Assembly (NCBI GenBank): GCA_963839525.1
Contig: CAWIVJ010000023.1
Location: 107,086 to 171,085, forward strand
Origin: CAWIVJ01 sp963839525
GTDB taxonomy: Bacteria; Cyanobacteriota; Vampirovibrionia; Gastranaerophilales; Gastranaerophilaceae
Reading direction: 5' to 3'
Length of the DNA stretch: 64,000 nt
Made by a program: the position numbers and the translations under genes. Positions 60,244 to 64,000 of this stretch are shown here, in pieces. Under the pieces are notes generated by a model that was given only the letters and a program-made list of their open reading frames with translations, was not told the origin of the DNA and made no database searches. The number at the start of each line of letters is the position of its first letter. The first letter of the stretch is position 1.

Positions 60244-60975
60244 TTGATTAAAAAATTTTTATTTAAAAATTTCATTTATAAATTTAATAAATTAGCTGTG
60301 ACGATAAATTTGAAACCTCAGGAATTGAATTTTAAAGAAAATGAAAAATGTCTTTGTCTTTCGCCGCATGCGGATGATGAAAGTATAGGAATGGGTGGTC
60401 TGCTTTCACTTTTTCCAGATAATTTTGAGGTAATTTTACTAACTAACGGGAAAAAAGGAATTAAAAATTTAGCCCAAGGGGAAATAATAAAAATCCGTGA
60501 AGAAGAATTTAAAAATGCGATGAATGTTGCAGGTATAAAAGATTATAAGTTTTTACATGCTCAGGATAAAAAACTTTTAGACAGTTTTGATGTGTTTAAA
60601 ACGATTGATTTAGAAAAATATGATTATATTTTTGTTCCCAATATTATAGACCAGCACCCGGACCACAAAGCTGTGAGTCTTTTATTAAAAGAACTTCTTA
60701 ACAGTGGCGCAAAAGTAAAACCGGATTTAAAAATTTGTTTTTATGAAGTTTGGTCAACCTTGGGCTTTGTTAATGTTTTTGTAGATATTTCAGATGTAAT
60801 GGAATCTAAAAAGGCAATGATAAACTGTTATAAGTCGCAAATTGCACAAAAGAATTATGAATATTATATATTTGGACTAAATCAATACAGAGGAATATTT
60901 AAAGATAAAAAGTACGTAGAAGCTTTTTGTACACTGGAAATAAGCGATTTTAAAAAAGTTTGTGAATTATATTAA
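60244..60975 (+). CDS. PIG-L family deacetylase
   Basis: The zinc motif P41-H-A-D-D-E46 ('CLSPHADDESIGMGG') and the downstream 'PNIIDQHPDHKAVSLLL' histidine define the LmbE/PIG-L family of N-acetylglucosamine deacetylases. The 243-residue length is normal. The start is a TTG two bases after the glycosyltransferase stop, with AAGGA nine bases upstream, so the two genes are coupled. It likely de-N-acetylates a sugar added by, or made for, that glycosyltransferase. Confidence 0.9.
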   Translation: MIKKFLFKNFIYKFNKLAVTINLKPQELNFKENEKCLCLSPHADDESIGMGGLLSLFPDNFEVILLTNGKKGIKNLAQGEIIKIREEEFKNAMNVAGIKDYKFLHAQDKKLLDSFDVFKTIDLEKYDYIFVPNIIDQHPDHKAVSLLLKELLNSGAKVKPDLKICFYEVWSTLGFVNVFVDISDVMESKKAMINCYKSQIAQKNYEYYIFGLNQYRGIFKDKKYVEAFCTLEISDFKKVCELY

Positions 60976-61106
60976 AGATAGTAGACATTAAAAAAAAAAT
61001 GATAATATTATAGTATAAGTATTAGCTGTCTTTATAGTATTTTTAAGTATTAAATTACATAGCTGTTATCTAATTCAAGTTGTTTATTAGTGTTAAGGAG
61101 AAAAAC

Positions 61107-62546
61107 ATGGAAGATCAAAGTTTAGGATTTTTAAGCAAAATGGGTATTAAACAGAAAATAATAACTCTTATTATTGCTGTTGCTGTACTTTTAATGTCGA
61201 TATCATTATTTCTTGCTACTCGAAACATCAGAGAAAGTTTATTTTCAGCAAATAAAGATAAAGCGGGACAGATTACAGAATTAGTTTATAGTATTATTGA
61301 TTCATATAATAATGAATTTCAACAAGGAAACATTACTCTTGCCGAAGCAAAGAAACAAGCTGTAAAAAAGATTTCTCAAATTAAATATGATGGCACAAAT
61401 TACGTTTGGATTAATGATTATAATAATAATATGATTTATCACCCTACATTGAAGGGAAATGTATCTGATTTAGCAGACAAAAAAGGTGTGAAATTTATAG
61501 CTGAGGGAACTGTTGTTGCGAAAGAAAAAGGTAGTGGGTTTGTAAAGTATGTTTGGAATAAAAATGGCAAGGACGCTCCAAAGATTTCCTTTTTTAGAAC
61601 TTATCCCCAATGGAAGTGGGTAATAGCAACCGGACTTTATATTGATAATATTAATAATGTAATTCAAAGAACATTTTTACAAATGTTGTTATTTAATGTT
61701 TTAGCTGCAATTGTTTTAATACTTGTTGTTCTATCAACCATAGTAAAAGAAATAATTACATCTATAGACAAAACATCAAAAGATTTGCAGGATAGCTCAG
61801 ACGAAGTATCTACTGCATCTTCTCAACTTGATGCTGCAAGTCAAAAATTGGCAGAAGGAAGTGCTGAACAGGCAGCGTCAATTCAAGAAACATCTTCAAC
61901 TCTTGAAGAAACTTCTTCTATGGTTCAGCAAAACCGTGATAATACGGTACAAGCAGCTACTTTGGCTAAACAATCTAAGCAATATGCCAACAAAAGCAAT
62001 CAAGAAATGCAAAAAATGATGGCAGTAATGGAAGATTTGAAAAAATCAAGTGCTGAGATTTCTAAAATTATTAAAGTTATTGATGAAATTGCTTTTCAAA
62101 CCAATATTTTATCTCTTAATGCTGCGGTTGAAGCTGCAAGAGCCGGAGATGCCGGAAAAGGATTTGCTGTTGTTGCCGAAGAGGTAAGAAATTTAGCTCA
62201 GAGAAGTGCTCAGGCTGCAAAGGATACAACAGTAATTATTGAAAGTAATATTTCAATATCAGAAAATGGTGCAAAAATGGCAAAAGATGTTCAAGAATCA
62301 ATATCAGAAATTGATTTACAAAGTAAAAAAGTTAGTGAATTACTTGATGAAATATCTGTTGCAACGGATGAACAAACTCAAGGTGTAGGTCAGATAAATA
62401 AAGCTGTTTCTCAAATGGAAATGGTTTTAGCTTCTAATGCAAGTACTGCTGAAGAAAGTGCTTCTGCCTCAAAAGCATTATATGCCCAAACTTTAGCTAT
62501 GAATGAAATAATTTCACGGTTAAATTCTATTATAAAAGGTCAATGA
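61107..62546 (+). CDS. Methyl-accepting chemotaxis protein with single Cache domain
   Basis: The 479-residue receptor has a first membrane helix (residues about 14-34), a periplasmic sCache_2-type domain ('KYDGTNYVWINDYNNNMIYHP', 'YPQWKWVIATGLYIDNI'), a second helix near residue 200 (LLFNVLAAIVLILVVLSTI), and a cytoplasmic signalling coiled coil with the invariant tip 'IDEIAFQTNILSLNAAVEAARAGDAGKGFAVVAEEVRNLAQRSA'. There is little or no HAMP domain between helix 2 and the coiled coil. AAGGAG precedes the ATG at 61107. Its gene is followed within 30 bp by an IS3 element. Confidence 0.93.
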   Translation: MEDQSLGFLSKMGIKQKIITLIIAVAVLLMSISLFLATRNIRESLFSANKDKAGQITELVYSIIDSYNNEFQQGNITLAEAKKQAVKKISQIKYDGTNYVWINDYNNNMIYHPTLKGNVSDLADKKGVKFIAEGTVVAKEKGSGFVKYVWNKNGKDAPKISFFRTYPQWKWVIATGLYIDNINNVIQRTFLQMLLFNVLAAIVLILVVLSTIVKEIITSIDKTSKDLQDSSDEVSTASSQLDAASQKLAEGSAEQAASIQETSSTLEETSSMVQQNRDNTVQAATLAKQSKQYANKSNQEMQKMMAVMEDLKKSSAEISKIIKVIDEIAFQTNILSLNAAVEAARAGDAGKGFAVVAEEVRNLAQRSAQAAKDTTVIIESNISISENGAKMAKDVQESISEIDLQSKKVSELLDEISVATDEQTQGVGQINKAVSQMEMVLASNASTAEESASASKALYAQTLAMNEIISRLNSIIKGQ

Positions 62547-62613
62547 AATCGATAAAATAAAAAAAAGACCCCCATTTGATCTGGGCCCAAAAAACTGGAC
62601 AAGTAAAAAGGCG

Positions 62614-63495
62614 CTAAGCACTTAACAAATGACTTCGGTATTCTACCGGAGTCATTTTGTTTCTACTCCATTGGTACCTTTCGTTATTGTAATAATATAT
62701 GTATTCTTCTATTTTTGCAACGAGTTCTTCATATGTTTCACAATCTTTGTATTCAAGTTCATCTTTTAAATGTCCGAAAAATGACTCTATCGGTGCATTG
62801 TCCAAGCAATTACCCTTTCTTGACATTGATTGTAATATTTCATTTTTTGCCAGCTTTGTTTGATAATCCGGATGTGTAAAATGAAATCCTTGATCTGAAT
62901 GCATTAACATGCCTTTTAATTCTGCTTCAGGTATTGTTTCAATTAATTTATCCAGCATCTTATCTATAAAATTTAACGTTAAACTTTGTGATGGTTCATA
63001 TGATATTATTTCGCCGCTTGCTAAATCCCGTGTCGCACTTAGATATGCTTTTTGACTTCTGCCAAAATACAAATATGTAATGTCTGTTGAACATTTCTTA
63101 AAAGGCTTTGTTGCTTTAAAGTCTCTTACCAATAAATTTTTACAAATTGAATGCTCTTGAGTCTTTTTAGCCATCATTTTGTATGGGTTTCGCTTGCGCA
63201 CCTTAGTTTTCAAGCCATATTCACACATTATTCTGCGAATTTTTTTGTGGTTCATTTTTATTTGATATTTTCTTTCCAAAACCATTTGTATTGTTCGCCA
63301 ACCTGCCTTTTGCTTGTGTGCGTTAAAGATTTCACTGATTATTTCTAAATCCTGTTTGTCATTTAATATTCGGTTTTCTTTTGAGTTTAACCAGTAATAA
63401 TAACCGCTTTTAGAAACATTTGCTTGTTGGCAAAGTTGAGAAACAGAAATATTTTTCTTTTTAGCGCTGCTGATTATTTTAAATTTTTCACGCAC
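62614..63495 (-). CDS. IS3-family transposase OrfB (DDE integrase domain)
   Basis: The 293-residue protein has an N-terminal HTH_21 region ('ISVSQLCQQANVSKSGYYYW...RKYQIKMNHKKIRRIMCEYGLK') and a retroviral-integrase-type catalytic core: D in 'STDITYLYFG', D in 'MHSDQGFHFTHPDYQ' and E in 'DNAPIESFFGHLKDEL', ending 'YYYNNERYQWSRNKMTPVEYRSHL'. The start is a GTG two bases after the orfA stop, but the main product is probably OrfAB made by -1 frameshifting. It is full length and appears intact. Confidence 0.95.
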   Translation of the reverse strand: MREKFKIISSAKKKNISVSQLCQQANVSKSGYYYWLNSKENRILNDKQDLEIISEIFNAHKQKAGWRTIQMVLERKYQIKMNHKKIRRIMCEYGLKTKVRKRNPYKMMAKKTQEHSICKNLLVRDFKATKPFKKCSTDITYLYFGRSQKAYLSATRDLASGEIISYEPSQSLTLNFIDKMLDKLIETIPEAELKGMLMHSDQGFHFTHPDYQTKLAKNEILQSMSRKGNCLDNAPIESFFGHLKDELEYKDCETYEELVAKIEEYIYYYNNERYQWSRNKMTPVEYRSHLLSA

Positions 63496-63497
63496 GG

Positions 63498-63917
63498 CTA
63501 CATCACCTCTCTTTCGAGAGCTTCGAGCTTTTTTAAAAAATCATTTTCCTCTTTTAGGTATTCAACTTGTGCTTTCAAAAACTTGATTTCATCTTCTACC
63601 GAGTTGAATCGTGAACGGGATCGTCTGTGACTTTTAGTTCTGCCTGTCCAATTTTCAAGTAAAGACTCTTTGCCGAAGTTTTTGGTTTTATTAAGCCAAC
63701 GACGCAGGCATCGTTTAGCATTGGTACGTCCTAAAAGATTCAAATTAATGTTGGAATCTAAGAAGATTTGTATAGGAGATTTGCCGAGATAGTATTGTTC
63801 AACGGCGAAGATTTTAAATTCTGACGTGAATTCGACATTACAATCTAAAACTTTAAGTATGTGAGGACATTCTAAAAGTACGATTTTTTCTTGATCTGAA
63901 AAATTTTTGCGTTTCAT
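63498..63917 (-). CDS. IS3-family OrfA (HTH protein)
   Basis: The 139-residue protein contains an HTH ('FTSEFKIFAVEQYYLGKSPIQIFLDSNINLNLLGRTNAKRCLRRWLNK') that binds the element's ends and a C-terminal leucine-rich coiled coil ('VEDEIKFLKAQVEYLKEENDFLKKLEALERE'). AAAGGA precedes the ATG. Near its 3' end an A-AAA-AAG slippery heptamer in frame, followed by a CTCTC-GAAA-GAGAG hairpin, suggests programmed -1 frameshifting to make OrfAB. Confidence 0.92.
   Translation of the reverse strand: MKRKNFSDQEKIVLLECPHILKVLDCNVEFTSEFKIFAVEQYYLGKSPIQIFLDSNINLNLLGRTNAKRCLRRWLNKTKNFGKESLLENWTGRTKSHRRSRSRFNSVEDEIKFLKAQVEYLKEENDFLKKLEALEREVM
63507..63534 (-). other. Programmed -1 frameshift signal of the IS
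   Basis: On the minus strand A-AAA-AAG (63528-63534) is aligned with the orfA frame (AAA-AAG codons). Seven bases downstream CTCTC and GAGAG pair around a GAAA tetraloop (63507-63520). The -1 frame is open from the slip site into orfB. Confidence 0.75.
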
Positions 63918-64000
63918 TGTTTTATCCTTTCTTTTTAATTATACGCAAAAGACCCAAAATGGACTTTTTTTACTTGTCCAGTTTTTGGGTCTCAGATCAA

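Larger units (their letters stand above)
62577..63999 (-). mobile_element. IS3-family (IS150-like) insertion sequence, complete
   Basis: Terminal inverted repeats begin TGATCTG at both ends: TGATCTGGGCCCAAAAAACT... on the left and the complement of ...AGTTTTTGGGTCTCAGATCA on the right, continuing ACTGGACAAGTAAAA in both, over more than 30 bases with few mismatches. Length is 1,423 bp. It carries orfA and orfB on the minus strand. A target duplication cannot be checked because the window ends one base after the element. Confidence 0.92.

Overview
The window is AT-rich bacterial chromosome with Gram-negative envelope genes (an LptF/LptG-type permease, a lipoprotein), a flagellar basal-body operon, chemotaxis genes and housekeeping genes packed on both strands. 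Several uncharacterised small or membrane proteins (one with an N-terminal NVSFKG motif) and the overall gene set suggest a non-photosynthetic relative of Cyanobacteria, class Vampirovibrionia (Melainabacteria), probably Gastranaerophilales. That placement is inference from gene content, not a phylogeny.

Layout. 1-5.5 kb: end of a lipopolysaccharide exporter gene, a polyprenyl-phosphate sugar-phosphate transferase with glyA, an unlisted 54-codon gene with its own promoter and terminator, and rimO. 6-14.7 kb: one minus-strand flagellar operon in the order NarL-type regulator, soluble histidine kinase, flgB, flgC, fliE, fliF, fliG, fliH, fliI, with heptad-type hairpin repeats in its junctions. 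15-22.4 kb: a frameshifted M16 peptidase, an OmpR-type two-component pair, and a tadA-DUF2400 fusion. 22.9-26.2 kb: tig-clpP-clpX. 26.4-30.4 kb: accessory genes including a 24-codon leader-like ORF, dut, a REP-associated tyrosine transposase (RAYT) and a divergent small HTH module. 30.5-37 kb: alaS, tRNA-Arg(TCT) and a surface-polysaccharide-like region, all riddled with single-base indels. 37-45 kb: radical SAM enzymes, an ADP-forming acyl-CoA synthetase, smpB, and rplU-rpmA. 46-56.5 kb: ilvC, an HD-domain protein, a CheW-CZB protein, leuC (broken), gyrA, bioD, a second HTH module, rpsT. 56.6-64 kb: a lipoprotein, a large TPR protein, a glycosyltransferase with a PIG-L deacetylase, a chemoreceptor, and a complete IS3-family element at the right edge.

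The most promising undescribed signals are: (1) two about 146-nt copies of the same RNA-like element, one in the leader of rplU and one between rplU and rpmA, with competing pairings and a supported 3' hairpin; (2) a GTAG-headed REP palindrome family of about eleven copies around a RAYT gene, one copy lying in frame inside the transposase gene and another inside leuC where it introduces a stop; (3) a promoter/24-codon ORF/terminator unit ahead of a lineage-type membrane protein gene; and (4) five genes with a -10 box 6-7 nt before ATG and no ribosome binding site, which look leaderless. Clusters of one-base indels at 31.9-36.3 kb and 50.4-50.6 kb look more like consensus error than decay, because the corrected proteins remain conserved.
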